From positions 98,865 through 162,864 of the forward strand of contig NZ_JAMJXC010000013.1 in the NCBI RefSeq assembly GCF_023571765.1: DNA of 64,000 nt. Reading direction: 5' to 3'. The position numbers were made by a program, and so were the translations under genes. Shown piece by piece: positions 52,308-63,285 of this stretch. Source of the DNA: Xanthobacter aminoxidans (GTDB taxonomy: Bacteria > Pseudomonadota > Alphaproteobacteria > Rhizobiales > Xanthobacteraceae). Below the pieces are notes generated by a model that was not told the origin of the DNA, ran no database searches, and saw nothing but the letters and a program-made list of their open reading frames with translations. Numbering within the stretch: the first letter of the stretch is position 1; the number at the start of each line of letters is the position of its first letter.

Positions 52308-54290
52308 ATGTCGTCCGTTCTGCTGTCCCTCCCCCGCCGCCCCGGTCGGGCCACGGCCCTCGTTGCCTTCCTTTCCGTCGCATCCGCTCCGTGTGCTTTT
52401 GCCCAGACGGCGGACGACCAAAATGCCGGTGACCTGCCCACCCTCGTTGTCAGCGCCACCGGCATTCCGACGCCCGAGACCGAGGTGGCGAGTTCGGTCA
52501 GCATCGTCACCGCCGACGACATCGCCCGGGCCCAGCAGCGCACACTCCCGGACGTGCTGCAGTCCCTGCCCGGCCTCAACGTGGTGCAGACGGGCGGCCC
52601 CGGAGGGCAGACCTCGGTTTTCATCCGGGGCACAAATTCCAATCATGTGAAGGTGTTGATTGACGGCATTGACGCCGGAAATCCCTCCACGCCCAACGGC
52701 GCCTTCGACTTCGGGCAGCTCATGGCCTCCGATCTCGAGCGGGTGGAGGTGCTGCGCGGCCCGCAGTCCGGCCTTTATGGCTCGGACGCCATCGGCGGCG
52801 TCATTGCGGTCACCACAAAGAAAGGCGAAGGCCCGCCCAAGGTCACGGCCTATGTGGAAGGCGGAGCGCTCGGCACCTTCAACCAGTATGCAGGCCTCTC
52901 CGGTTCGACGGAAAAACTGTCGTATTCGTTCAACGTCACCCACTTCTCGTCCACCGACATTCCGGTGACGCCCCAGAACATCGCGCCCCCCTTCTGGCCG
53001 CTCAATCCCAACGCTTACGACAACTGGACGTATTCGACGCGTCTCGACTGGCAGGCGGCGGACAATTTCGCGGTCAACTTCGTTGCGCGCTACATCGACT
53101 CGAGCCTCGCCTTCACGCCGGACACCTATCCCCCGCCCACCTATTCCGGCGTGCCGGCCGCGCAGCGTTCCACGTCCTATGCCAGCATGTTCTTCACCAA
53201 GGGCGAAGGGGTGTGGAAGGCTTTCGATGATCGCCTCATAACCACCTTCGGTGTGAGCGAGCTTTCCACGTCCAATCCCACCGTCGGGCCGAACACGTCA
53301 GTGAACGGCACCTATGAGGGCGACCGGCAGATCTATTACCTGCGCTCCAACTACGCCTTCGCGCCGGGACAGAACCTGCTGGTGGGTGCTGAGCGGCGCA
53401 ACGAGAGCATGACCTCCGCCACCGCCTACACATCCATCGACGCCGCGACAGGCGACACGGGCGTGTATGCGGAGTATCAGGGCAATCTCTGGAACCGGCT
53501 CTTCTTTGCCGCCAACGTGCGCTACGACAGCGACGACAGCTTCGGCGACCACACCACCTTCCGTCTCGCCCCTGCTCTTCTGTTCGACGAGACCGGCACC
53601 AAGCTGAAAGCGAGCTACGGCACGGGCTTCAAGGCCCCCACGCTCTACCAGCTCTATGCGCCCTATTACGGCAACCAGAACCTGCTGCCGGAAGAAAGCA
53701 CCGGATGGGACGCAGGCTTTGAGCAGAAAGCATTCGGGGACCGGGTGCTGTTCGGCGTGACCTACTTCCACAACAACATCACCAACCTCATCAGCTACGA
53801 TCCGGTGACGTATCAGAACATCAACATTTCAAATGCCGTGTCGCAGGGTGTTGAGGCGTTCATCGCCGTCAAGGTCACCGACCGCATTGATGCGCGCGTG
53901 GACTATACCTACACCGACGTGGTCGGATATGTGCCCCCTGGCCTGCCGTTCGGCGCCGCCTGTGCGCCCATCGACGCGACGTCCTGCAATCCCCTGCGGC
54001 GGCCCAACAACAAGGTGAGCCTTACCCTCGGCTGGCGGCCGACCGACGAACTCGACCTCACGGCGAGCCTCGTCTACGCGTCCTCCTGGTGGGACATCGT
54101 GCGTCTCACCTCGAACTACATCGACCAGCCCGGCTATACGGTGGTCAACGTTGCCGCCAACTATAAGTTGAACGCCAACGCCATGCTTTTTGGGCGCATC
54201 GACAACCTGTTCGACCAGACCTACGAAAATCCCAACGGCTTCCTTGCTCCCGGCTTCGGCGCCTATGGCGGTGTGAAGCTCACATGGTGA
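52308..54290 (+). CDS. btuB: TonB-dependent vitamin B12 receptor
   Basis: A 660-residue outer-membrane receptor. The signal peptide ends near APCAFAQ (about residue 32). The TonB box is LPTLVVSATG, the plug domain has LPDVLQSLPGLNVVQTGG, FIRGTNSNHVKVLIDG and DLERVEVLRGPQSGLYGSDA, and the barrel ends GAYGGVKLTW with a terminal aromatic residue. The ATG at 52308 clears the riboswitch. It overlaps btuF by seven bases. Confidence 0.95.
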   Translation: MSSVLLSLPRRPGRATALVAFLSVASAPCAFAQTADDQNAGDLPTLVVSATGIPTPETEVASSVSIVTADDIARAQQRTLPDVLQSLPGLNVVQTGGPGGQTSVFIRGTNSNHVKVLIDGIDAGNPSTPNGAFDFGQLMASDLERVEVLRGPQSGLYGSDAIGGVIAVTTKKGEGPPKVTAYVEGGALGTFNQYAGLSGSTEKLSYSFNVTHFSSTDIPVTPQNIAPPFWPLNPNAYDNWTYSTRLDWQAADNFAVNFVARYIDSSLAFTPDTYPPPTYSGVPAAQRSTSYASMFFTKGEGVWKAFDDRLITTFGVSELSTSNPTVGPNTSVNGTYEGDRQIYYLRSNYAFAPGQNLLVGAERRNESMTSATAYTSIDAATGDTGVYAEYQGNLWNRLFFAANVRYDSDDSFGDHTTFRLAPALLFDETGTKLKASYGTGFKAPTLYQLYAPYYGNQNLLPEESTGWDAGFEQKAFGDRVLFGVTYFHNNITNLISYDPVTYQNINISNAVSQGVEAFIAVKVTDRIDARVDYTYTDVVGYVPPGLPFGAACAPIDATSCNPLRRPNNKVSLTLGWRPTDELDLTASLVYASSWWDIVRLTSNYIDQPGYTVVNVAANYKLNANAMLFGRIDNLFDQTYENPNGFLAPGFGAYGGVKLTW

Positions 54291-55204
54291 GGGAAGCTGC
54301 GAGGCGCCTTGCGAGCGTGCTCGTCGCAGTGTGGCACCTTCTGCTGGCGCAGGGGGCGTTTGCCGAAGCGGGGCGCACAGACGCCCCGCTTCGCGTCGTC
54401 TCGCTCAACCTGTGCGCCGATGAACTGGTGTTGCGCCTTGCCGATCCGGGACAGGTCGCATCCGTCACGTTTCTCGCCCGCGACCCCCGCGCCTCCAACG
54501 TCGCGGACCTTGCCCGCACCGTGCCGATGAACCGGGGTTTGGCCGAGGAGATTGTCCCCCTCCAGCCGGATCTCGTCATCGTCGGCGCCTATACCACGCG
54601 CACCACCACGGCCATGTTGCGCCGGCTTGGCTTCGAGGTGCTTGAGCTCGATGTTCCCCGAACGCTGGGAGAGGCTTATGCCCAGATCCGCATGGTGGCG
54701 GCGCGGCTCGGCGTTCCGGCGCGGGGCGAGGAGATGGTGCGGGAGATGGAAAATGGATTCGCCCGGCTGCCCGCAGTCGCGGAGGACCAGCCAACAGCAG
54801 TGGTTCTGAGGCCCAACGGCTTCACTGCCGGCCGGGGCTCGATCTCTGACGAGGTCATGCAGAAGGCCGGTCTATCGAACCTTGCCGCCCGCCTGTCCAC
54901 CGACAGGATGGGACAACTGACACTTGAGGAGATCGTGCGCGCCGACCCCGACCTCCTCATTGTCAATGCGGAGAAGGATGCGCCCCCCTCTCTCGCCGAT
55001 GGCCTCCTGCGCCACCCGGTGCTGGCGGCGTTCGCAGCCTCCGGTCGGTCCGCAGCGCTGCCGCCCCGGCTTTGGACCTGTGCAGGTCCCGCGCTCACCG
55101 AGGCCGCCGCCCGTCTCGCCGCCGCTCGGCTGCGTCTTTCCGGTGCCAGCGCGCCTGGGGAAGTTGGGCCGGCCGCGCACATCGGTGGAGGCGCCCTACG
55201 GTGA
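54284..55204 (+). CDS. btuF: Cobalamin-type ABC transporter substrate-binding protein
   Basis: A 306-residue periplasmic binding protein of the BtuF/FhuD type. The signal ends GAFAEAGRTD. Marks are RVVSLNLCADELVLRLADPG, EIVPLQPDLVIVGAYTT and TLEEIVRADPDLLIVNAE. The start overlaps btuB; its last base-pairs overlap the GTG of the permease gene. Confidence 0.92.
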   Translation: MVREAARRLASVLVAVWHLLLAQGAFAEAGRTDAPLRVVSLNLCADELVLRLADPGQVASVTFLARDPRASNVADLARTVPMNRGLAEEIVPLQPDLVIVGAYTTRTTTAMLRRLGFEVLELDVPRTLGEAYAQIRMVAARLGVPARGEEMVREMENGFARLPAVAEDQPTAVVLRPNGFTAGRGSISDEVMQKAGLSNLAARLSTDRMGQLTLEEIVRADPDLLIVNAEKDAPPSLADGLLRHPVLAAFAASGRSAALPPRLWTCAGPALTEAAARLAAARLRLSGASAPGEVGPAAHIGGGALR

Positions 55205-56196
55205 CTCCCAAGCGTCTTATCCTGCCCCTCGCTCTCGCATGTCTGGTCGTTGGGCTCTTCTGCGTCTCGGTTGCCGTGGGCTATGCGCCGCTCGATATCG
55301 GCGCGGCATTCGATGATCTTCTTTCCGGCCGGCCAAGCCTCTCCGCGCTGGTGCTTGCGGAACTGCGTCTTCCGCGCGCCATCCTGGGCGCGGCGGTGGG
55401 CTTCAGCCTGGGGATCACGGGGGCGGCCTTGCAGGGATTGATGCGCAATCCCCTGGCCGATCCGGGTGTGGTGGGCGTGTCCGGTGCCGCGGCGCTCGGG
55501 GCGGTCATCGCCTTCTATTTCGGCTTTTCCTCAACCTTCGCCATGGCTCTCCCCATAGGCCGCCTTGCCGGCGCCGCCGCCGCGACGGCCGTTCTGCTGA
55601 TCCTCGCCGCGCGGGGTGCGGGAACCGTGGTTCTCATCCTCGCCGGCGTCGCTCTCTCAAGCCTCGCCGGGGCATTGACCGCGCTGGCGCTGAACCTCGC
55701 GCCCAGCCCCTATGCGGCACTTGAGTTGGTGTTCTGGCTCATGGGGTCACTTTCCGACCGCAGCATGGTGCATGTGGCTCTGGCGTTGCCCTTCATGACC
55801 ATAGGCTGGGCGCTCGTGCTGGGCACAGGTTCGGCGCTTGATGCCCTGACCTTGGGGGAGGAGGCTGCCGAAAGCCTCGGCTTCCCGCTGCGCCGGGTCC
55901 GGCTGCGTGTCATCGCGGGCACCGCAGCGGCGGTGGGGGCGAGTGTGGCGGTGGCTGGGGCGATCGGTTTCGTCGGCCTCGTCGTGCCGCATTTGATGCG
56001 CCCTCTTGTCGGCCACCGTCCGGGCCGGCTGCTGTTGGCGAGCGGGCTCGCGGGCGCGGCGCTGACCCTTGGCGCGGACATCGTGGTGCGCCTGATCCCC
56101 ACCCGCCCCGAGTTGAAGCTCGGCGTGGTGACGGCCCTCATCGGCGCGCCGTTCTTCTTGTTTCTCCTCATCCGGCTGAAGGGGATGGAGAGATGA
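55201..56196 (+). CDS. btuC: Cobalamin-type ABC transporter permease
   Basis: A 331-residue FecCD-family permease with about ten helices. The start is GTG at 55201, which overlaps btuF by four bases. Marks are LRLPRAILGAAVGFSLGITG, LQGLMRNPLADPGVVGVSGA, LGEEAAESLGFPLRRVR and GFVGLVVPHLMRPLVGHRPG. Confidence 0.94.
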   Translation: MTPKRLILPLALACLVVGLFCVSVAVGYAPLDIGAAFDDLLSGRPSLSALVLAELRLPRAILGAAVGFSLGITGAALQGLMRNPLADPGVVGVSGAAALGAVIAFYFGFSSTFAMALPIGRLAGAAAATAVLLILAARGAGTVVLILAGVALSSLAGALTALALNLAPSPYAALELVFWLMGSLSDRSMVHVALALPFMTIGWALVLGTGSALDALTLGEEAAESLGFPLRRVRLRVIAGTAAAVGASVAVAGAIGFVGLVVPHLMRPLVGHRPGRLLLASGLAGAALTLGADIVVRLIPTRPELKLGVVTALIGAPFFLFLLIRLKGMER

Positions 56197-56987
56197 GCCT
56201 CGCAGCCCAGTCCGTGACGGTGACCCGGGACAAAACGATGCTGGTGCGGGACGTCAGCCTGGCGGTGTCGCCGGGCACGTTCCTCGCGCTTCTGGGGCCC
56301 AACGGCGCCGGGAAGACGAGCCTTTTGCGCGTCCTCGCGGGCCTCGAAGATCCTGCATCGGGACAGGTGTCCTACGCAGGGCGCACCCGGTCGCAGATCG
56401 GGCGCCGCGCCTTCGGGCGCTCGGTGGCGTACCTCCCACAGGACGGGCGCGTTCATTGGCCGCTTCCGGTGGAAGAGGTGGTGGCGCTTGGGCGCCTGCC
56501 GCACGGCGGAGCCTTGGTGGACGCGGCCGTCCGGCGTGCCATGGACGCCGCGGAAGTGACCCATCTGGCCAAGCGATCCGCCGGCACCCTGTCGGGAGGC
56601 GAGCGCGCCCGCGTGCTGCTCGCGCGCGCATTGGCGGTGGAGGCACCGATCCTGCTCGCGGACGAGCCTTCGGCCACGCTCGATCCGCTCCACCAGATCG
56701 AAGTCATGACGCTGCTGCGCGAGACCGCCCGGCGCGGCGCAGTGGTGGTCGCCGTGATCCACGACCTTCCGGCCGCCGCCCGCTTCTGCGATCGTGTCGC
56801 CCTGATGAAGGATGGGAGCCTTATCGCCGAAGGTGCCCCACGGCAGGTGCTGGACGAAAAACGGGTCGCGGAGACGTTTTCGGTCGATGTCGTGCGGTTC
56901 GAACATGCGGGCGAGAGTGTCGTCCTGCCATGGTCGCGGCACGGGAGCGCAAACAGCAGGCAGGAGGCCAGCAAGCATGAGCGATAA
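56193..56987 (+). CDS. btuD: Cobalamin-type ABC transporter ATPase
   Basis: A 264-residue FepC/BtuD-type ATPase. Walker A is GPNGAGKTSL, the signature is LSGGERARVLLARAL, Walker B is ILLADEPSATLD and the switch is VIHDLPAAARFCDR. It overlaps btuC by four bases (ATGA) and the next gene by 11. Confidence 0.94.
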   Translation: MSLAAQSVTVTRDKTMLVRDVSLAVSPGTFLALLGPNGAGKTSLLRVLAGLEDPASGQVSYAGRTRSQIGRRAFGRSVAYLPQDGRVHWPLPVEEVVALGRLPHGGALVDAAVRRAMDAAEVTHLAKRSAGTLSGGERARVLLARALAVEAPILLADEPSATLDPLHQIEVMTLLRETARRGAVVVAVIHDLPAAARFCDRVALMKDGSLIAEGAPRQVLDEKRVAETFSVDVVRFEHAGESVVLPWSRHGSANSRQEASKHER

Positions 56988-57714
56988 CATCTTCGCCGCT
57001 ATCGCCGCGCATGTCCGGGACCCGCAGTGTGGCTTCAGCCTCGGCATTTTCGGGGCCATCGCGGAATTCATGCGAGACCCCGCCGAGGCGACGGAGGTGC
57101 GGGAGGAGCCCTATAGCCTTTCGGTGCTCACGTCTCGTGGTGGGCTGCGCTTTCACGACCATCCGCAAGCCGCCCTCGTCGACTATCGCATGCCTTCGCG
57201 CCACGCCGAACGCCGTATACCCGCGCGCGCCGTGTGTCTGCCGACCATCTCGGCCAGCAGAGCCGGCCGCAACGTGCTCACCGAAGTGGGGACTGACGCC
57301 GATGCCCTGCGGGAAGAAGATCGCGACGCCGTTCTGTTCGACCTCGGCATTGGACTTGAGTCCGTCGAGGCATGCATAAGGACCAGCGCTCCGGACCTTC
57401 TGGCGATGCTGCGCGCCGGCGAGGGCCGTCCGGTCTTCGAGGTTCCCGGCCTGATGCCCGCCTTGGTCGCGCATGGTCCGCATCGCGTGTTCATCTCAGC
57501 GCTCGCGCGCATTGAAGTTTTCTCGCCTATTCCGCCGCCTGATGGCCGAAGTCCCGATGGGCCGCATACGCACGTTCTGCCGAGGCTTCTGGCGCATCAG
57601 CGCACCCACGCCGCCACGGTTCCAATCCCCGAGGGATGGGTACCTTGCCTCTCCATCCACCCTCCCGCGGCGCAGGATACGGATGGGAAAGCTGACACCG
57701 CAACATGCACCTGA
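56977..57714 (+). CDS. Uncharacterised protein encoded in the B12 uptake operon
   Basis: A 245-residue soluble-looking protein with no signal peptide or membrane segment. It overlaps btuD by 11 bases, so it is translated from the same riboswitch-controlled message. Visible marks are DPQCGFSLGIFGAIAEFMRD, FHDHPQAALVDYRMPSRHAE, LFDLGIGLESVEACIRTS and FEVPGLMPALVAHGPHRVFI, then a proline-rich tail with HTHVLPRLLAHQRTHAATV. I recall similar proteins after btuFCD in other Rhizobiales (possibly DUF6925), but no function. The His-rich segments (FHDHP, HTHV) might bind a metal or corrinoid; that is speculation. Confidence 0.7.
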   Translation: MSDNIFAAIAAHVRDPQCGFSLGIFGAIAEFMRDPAEATEVREEPYSLSVLTSRGGLRFHDHPQAALVDYRMPSRHAERRIPARAVCLPTISASRAGRNVLTEVGTDADALREEDRDAVLFDLGIGLESVEACIRTSAPDLLAMLRAGEGRPVFEVPGLMPALVAHGPHRVFISALARIEVFSPIPPPDGRSPDGPHTHVLPRLLAHQRTHAATVPIPEGWVPCLSIHPPAAQDTDGKADTATCT

Positions 57715-57770
57715 TGCTGACTTTGGACCTGTCGTCCCGCCTATCGCCGGCACGCTAGCCAGCTCACCCT

Positions 57771-57795
57771 ACACCCTCTAAAGTTGCAGAGGTGT
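57771..57795 (+). terminator. Hairpin after the btu operon
   Basis: ACACCCTCT (57771-57779) pairs with AGAGGTGT (57788-57795) with one bulged C and loop AAAGTTGC. No T-run. It lies between the B12 operon and the start of the conjugative-element genes. Confidence 0.4.
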
Positions 57796-57874
57796 AGTTC
57801 GATTCTCACGATACGGGCTCGCTATTCGCGGTTTGGGCAAAGGCAGGTCCCACAAGAATGAACGTCCCTTGCTG

Positions 57875-58789
57875 ATGACAGATAGTCACGCAAACATCGA
57901 AATTGCTCATCTCAGGTATTTCATTTCTGCCGCCGAACACGGGAGCTTCCGGAAAGCTGCCCTGTCACTCGGCGTTCAGGAATCGTCAGTAAGTCGGCGA
58001 ATACGTGATATGGAAAACGTCGTTGGCGCGGCCTTGTTTCTAAGGCACCCTGGCGGGATAAATTTGACTATTGCAGGACAACGTTTCCTTAATCGAGCTC
58101 GCCACGCGTTGGCTCACATCCGTGACGGAGCTGCTGAAATCGCAGCCCTCGGTCGGGCCGAAGGTGGGTACATAAAAGTAGGTCTATTTTCCTCCCTTTC
58201 ATCAGGCTTTTTATCGCGTCTGTTTAAGGCATACGACAATAGATACGGTGCTGTTCATGTCGACTTTGTCGAGGGTGAAGCCAGCGAACATATTAGTGGT
58301 ATCCGTCAATTTCAGATCGATATCGCGTTCGTAATCGGCCTAACGCAGTTTTCAGACTGTGAAACGGAGTTTCTTTGGTCAGAGCAGGTGCTGGTGGCTC
58401 TCGCGGAAAGTCACCCTTTGTCGGCTTTTGACGCTGTGGGATGGGAGGACCTGGGCACAGAAAAGATCCTGCTTAGAGATACCCCTGCCGCAGCGCGAAT
58501 TGAGAACTACGTTGTTCGCAAGATTCGCGAGACGAATGGAGAACCCAACGTCGAGGCTCAGCGTGTCGGACGCTACAAGCTCCTTAACCTCGTCTCAGCG
58601 GGGCGAGGCTCGACGTTGATTACCGAATCAGAAAGCCTCGTTAAGGTTCCTGGGGTCGTCTATCGTCCGCTATTCGGTGAATCGGTCTCGTTTCATGCGG
58701 CGTGGGCGCCGCAGAATGACAATCCTGCATTACAGACGCTGCTCAGCCTTGCGCGAACGATGGCACGTACTCGCACAGCCAGAGATTGA
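57875..58789 (+). CDS. LysR-family transcription regulator (conjugative-element associated)
   Basis: About 304 residues. The N-terminal helix-turn-helix is in LRYFISAAEHGSFRKAALSL and GVQESSVSRRIRDMENVVGA, followed by a periplasmic-binding-protein-like effector domain (GYIKVGLFSSLSSGFLSRLF, IDIAFVIGL). The ATG at 57875 is chosen; the frame opens at a TTG at 57833. Its base use is clearly more AT-rich than that of its neighbours, a mark of transfer. Such a LysR gene is common next to the DUF2274-trbI end of rhizobial integrative elements. Confidence 0.9.
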   Translation: MTDSHANIEIAHLRYFISAAEHGSFRKAALSLGVQESSVSRRIRDMENVVGAALFLRHPGGINLTIAGQRFLNRARHALAHIRDGAAEIAALGRAEGGYIKVGLFSSLSSGFLSRLFKAYDNRYGAVHVDFVEGEASEHISGIRQFQIDIAFVIGLTQFSDCETEFLWSEQVLVALAESHPLSAFDAVGWEDLGTEKILLRDTPAAARIENYVVRKIRETNGEPNVEAQRVGRYKLLNLVSAGRGSTLITESESLVKVPGVVYRPLFGESVSFHAAWAPQNDNPALQTLLSLARTMARTRTARD

Positions 58790-58796
58790 ACGGCCT

Positions 58797-59024
58797 TTAA
58801 CCCGAGACCGTCTCGCGTCGCGCTTTTGCAAACCCACGATCCGTCGCTATGAAGCGTTCGAGCATCGGTACGATGAGCCGGGCGGGACCAGCAATGGAGC
58901 TTCCCGTCTCTCCGCCCAGCACTCGCGCATAGGCGACAAGATCACGATGCAGCTTCGCCGGCAATTCGACCGTCACCTTCACCGGTTTGTCGTCGAGGAT
59001 TTCGCTGAGCTTCAGCTTCGGCAT
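58797..59024 (-). CDS. DUF2274 small protein
   Basis: A 75-residue protein (LKLSEILDDKPVKVTVELPA, HRDLVAYARVLGGETG) of DUF2274, almost always found next to trbI in conjugative elements; a ribbon-helix-helix-like fold is possible. Its ATG is one base from the trbI stop, so it is in the trb operon. It is convergent with the lysR gene. Confidence 0.92.
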   Translation of the reverse strand: MPKLKLSEILDDKPVKVTVELPAKLHRDLVAYARVLGGETGSSIAGPARLIVPMLERFIATDRGFAKARRETVSG

Positions 59025-59025
59025 G

Positions 59026-60269
59026 TCAGCCTCTATAAGGTTCGAGAACGAGGTCCCGTGTCACAATCATCCGCACCGGGTATCCCGGCCGGATGGTCAG
59101 CGTCGGCGCGATGTTGAGCTGGCGCTGGACGATCTGGCGTCCGGTCTGACTGATGCTGTCGGATGCGCCCTCGCGCAAGGCGCTCGCAAGATCGTTGTCG
59201 CTGCCTGATGTCCCGGCGCTCGCCCCAACGCTCAGGATGGTGGAGAGCACTGCCGCCTTGAACAGCTCGCCCCAGTGATAGTCGACGCCATCTTCGAGAC
59301 CGGCATAGCCTTCAGCATCGGCTCCAGGCTGGCGCTCCAGCACGATGGAACGGCCATTGGGGAAGATCAGCCGGTTCCAAACCAGAAGGATCCGGCGCTG
59401 CCCGAAGCCGACACCGTTGTCATACTGGCCGATGATGCGGGTGCCCTGAGGGATCAGGAGGATCCGGCCGGTCGGGCTGTCATGGACATTCTCCGTCACC
59501 TGAGCGGTGATCTGACCCGGCAGGTCAGATCGGATGCCGGTGATCAGCGCCGCGGGGATGACCGCGCCAGCCTGCAGGATATTGGCCGAGGCCGGAGCCG
59601 CGACGCGGTCGGGCGATACTGTGCGTCGGTCGATTGCCTGGTTGAGGAAGGCGAGCTGGCGCTCCTGGGCCGTCGGTGTCGCCGCCGGCGGAACGAGGCC
59701 GAGGGATGTCAGGTCCGGGACAGGTGCCGCCGTTGTAGCCGACGCTGCGCTCACCTGTTGCGCCGGGACAGGGCTCACCGGCCGCGTATTGGTCTGGGCG
59801 AACAGCCGTCCGGTCCGCGCCGCCTCGCTCTCTTGAAGCTGACGCTGCTCCTCGGGGCTGAGAGCTGGATTGGGCATGCCTGCCATCGTTGGGATCGGCG
59901 GCTGGGCTGCCGTCTGTGCATTCAGGATCGGCCGGCCGAGGTCGCCGGGCAGTGGCGGCCCGAGCTTGGGGATGCCGGTGTAGTCCTTCGGCAAGCCGGC
60001 AAGTCCGTCCGGCGTCGCCTTGATATCGGTGGCGTAGAGCTCCTGGCCAGGTCCGCGGTCCCTGCGCGCCTGAAGGGCGTAGATCAGGGCGCCGCCGATC
60101 CCGAGACCCGCAGCCAGCCCCAGTCCGGCCAGCACCTTGCGGGACAGGCGGGTCACCCGCGGCGGCTCCGGCCGCAGCCGCATGGCCGCCACAGCCTCTC
60201 CCGTCAAAGGGCGGGCACCGGCATCTCCGCTCGGGTCCGGCCCCCTCCCCTTCCCGGTTTCATTGCCGC

Positions 60270-60273
<4 letters not shown>
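59026..60273 (-). CDS. trbI: Conjugal transfer protein TrbI (VirB10-like)
   Basis: A 415-residue inner-membrane protein with a short cytoplasmic part, one membrane segment (VLAGLGLAAGLGIGGALIYAL, residues about 46-66), a proline-rich linker and a VirB10/TrbI domain (VIPAALITGIRSDLPGQITA, QGTRIIGQYDNGVGFGQRRI). It bridges both membranes of the type IV secretion channel. The start overlaps the trbG stop (ATGA). Confidence 0.95.
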
Positions 60274-61318
<1,045 letters not shown>

Positions 61319-61322
<4 letters not shown>

Positions 61323-62008
61323 TGTGCGAGCTCCTTCGACCAATTGATGGCATTGACGTAGATTCCGAGTGGATTGGCCCGGAGGCGCTCGGCATCCCGC
61401 GGCGCCTGCACCATGATGGTGAGGATGGCGCTCCAGCGGGCGGTGTCGGCGAGGCTGCTGTCCTGGTAGCGGCGCTCGGTCCAGGCGATGCGGAAGGAGT
61501 CCGGCGAGGCCCGGATGACGCTCGAGACCTCCACCGCCACCTGCTGCTTGCCGACCCGGGCGAAGGGATCGTTGGCGCGGGCATAGTCATTGAGGGCGAT
61601 GGCGCCGGCCTGCGTCGTATAGGCGTAGGCCCTCAGCCAATTCTGCCGGACGATGACGGGATCGGCGGAGATGCTGCGCACCTCCTCGATGAAGCGGGCG
61701 AGGTGGAAGGCGATCTGGGGATCGGAGGGGTGATAGTCCGAGGTGGCGGGTGCAACCGCCTGCGCCTGCCCGAGCTTGTCCACCTGCACCACCCAGGGAA
61801 CCACCGAGCCGCTCAGCGCCTGCCACGCCAGAGCCCCGGAGAGACCGGCCGAGAGTGCGAGACAACCGAAGGCCATGAGGCGCCAATTCTTGGCCTGGAC
61901 GCGGGCGGAACCGATGCGGTCATCCCACACCTGGGCCGCACGCTGATAGGGAGTCTCGGGCGCGGGCGAGCGGCCGTAATGGACCAAGGGTCGCTTGAAG
62001 GGCGTCAT
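61319..62008 (-). CDS. trbF: Conjugal transfer protein TrbF (VirB8-like)
   Basis: A 229-residue inner-membrane protein. One membrane segment (LMAFGCLALSAGLSGALAW, residues about 44-62) is followed by the VirB8 domain (VVPWVVQVDKLGQAQAV, FIEEVRSISADPVIVRQNWL, FRIAWTERRYQ). It overlaps trbL by four bases. Confidence 0.94.
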
Positions 62009-63285
62009 GAGCGATCGCTTTCGGAGAGGGAGATGGAGGATCCGCCGCCATGGCTGTCGCCGGATCGCACCGCATGGGTCGCGGTCTGGATGCCGTGGGC
62101 CATCTGCTGGGAGCGCCGCATGCGCCGGGCCCACTCGGGGACATCACCGGAGGAGGCTGAAGCGCTTGACGGGGTGGCGGCGGCTCCGGAGGCCGGCGGC
62201 GCGGCGGCTGAACCGCGCAAGGGGGAGGTTGCCGCCGCTGCCCCAGCGCGTGCGACACCACCAAGGCCACCCGCGACGCCAGACACCCCGGATTGGCCGG
62301 CAGCTCCCGCGCCGTAAGCGGATGCGGCTCCTCCGGCGAGGCTCGCTCCGGCTCGTGCCGCAGCCGCCGTTCCAGAGAGCGCGGCACCTGCCCCCCGGAC
62401 AGCGACGCCAGCGGCACCCGCTCCCGCAAGCGCCACACCTCCTGCGGCGAGGCCCGTCCCCACGGCGGCGCCTGTGCCCAGCTGTGGCGCGCCGGTGATC
62501 AGTCCCGTGGCGATCCCGGGTCCGAAGATACCGAGACCGAGGAGCGCCAGTGCCGCCAGCACGGCGGACAGGGCCTGGCTGATGGTCGGTTGGGCATCGC
62601 CGTAGGAGGTGGTGAACTCAGAGAACAGCCCTGAGCCGATACCGACGATGACGGCGAGGACCATCACCTTCACGCCGGAGGCCACGATGTTGCCGAGCAC
62701 CTTCTCGGCAAGGAAGGCGGTCTTGCCGAAAAAGGCGAAGGGGATGAGGACGAAGCCAGCGAGCGTCGTCAGCTTGAACTCGATGAGGGTGACGAAGAGC
62801 TGCACGGCGAGGATGAAGAAGGCGATGAGGATCAGCAACCAGGAGACCAGCAGCACGGCGATCTGCACGGCGTTGACGAAGAGCGCTACGGGCCCGGTGA
62901 GCTGGCTCGCGGCATCAAGCAGCGGCTGGCCGGCCGTGAGCCCCACTTCCGCGAGCCGCCCCGGCCGCAGGAACTCCGCCGTGCTGATGGAGGAGCCGCC
63001 CGCCTTTAGGCCGAGCCCTGCGAAGCTCTCGAAGACGATCTTGGCGAGCGCGTTGAAGTTGCCGATGATCCAGGCGAAGAAGCCGATGGCGAGGGTTTTG
63101 CGCACCAGCCGGCGCATCACGTCCTCGTCGGCGCCCCAGGCCCAGAACAGGCCGGCGAGCGTGATGTCGAGGGCGATCAGGATGGAGGAGAGGCCCGTCA
63201 CCTCGCCCTTGATCAGGCCGAAGCCGGAATCGATGTAGCTGGTGAAGGTGTTGAGGAAGGTATCGATGACGCCGACGTCGTTCAT
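62005..63285 (-). CDS. trbL: Conjugal transfer protein TrbL (VirB6-like)
   Basis: A 426-residue polytopic inner-membrane channel component. NDVGVIDTFLNTFTSYIDSG is a typical TrbL start, with helices in ILIALDITLAGLFWAWGADE and AVLLVSWLLILIAFFILAV. The C-terminal 150 residues are an Ala/Gly-rich tail, common in the family. Start 63285 overlaps trbK by four bases. Confidence 0.94.
   Translation of the reverse strand: MNDVGVIDTFLNTFTSYIDSGFGLIKGEVTGLSSILIALDITLAGLFWAWGADEDVMRRLVRKTLAIGFFAWIIGNFNALAKIVFESFAGLGLKAGGSSISTAEFLRPGRLAEVGLTAGQPLLDAASQLTGPVALFVNAVQIAVLLVSWLLILIAFFILAVQLFVTLIEFKLTTLAGFVLIPFAFFGKTAFLAEKVLGNIVASGVKVMVLAVIVGIGSGLFSEFTTSYGDAQPTISQALSAVLAALALLGLGIFGPGIATGLITGAPQLGTGAAVGTGLAAGGVALAGAGAAGVAVRGAGAALSGTAAAARAGASLAGGAASAYGAGAAGQSGVSGVAGGLGGVARAGAAAATSPLRGSAAAPPASGAAATPSSASASSGDVPEWARRMRRSQQMAHGIQTATHAVRSGDSHGGGSSISLSESDRS

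Noticed and set aside
57791..57830. TTCGATTC within GTAGTTCGATTCTCACG, like the T-loop of a tRNA, as an att site for the conjugative element.
   Set aside because: The flanking bases do not pair into a T-stem, and no anticodon arm or acceptor stem is visible upstream.
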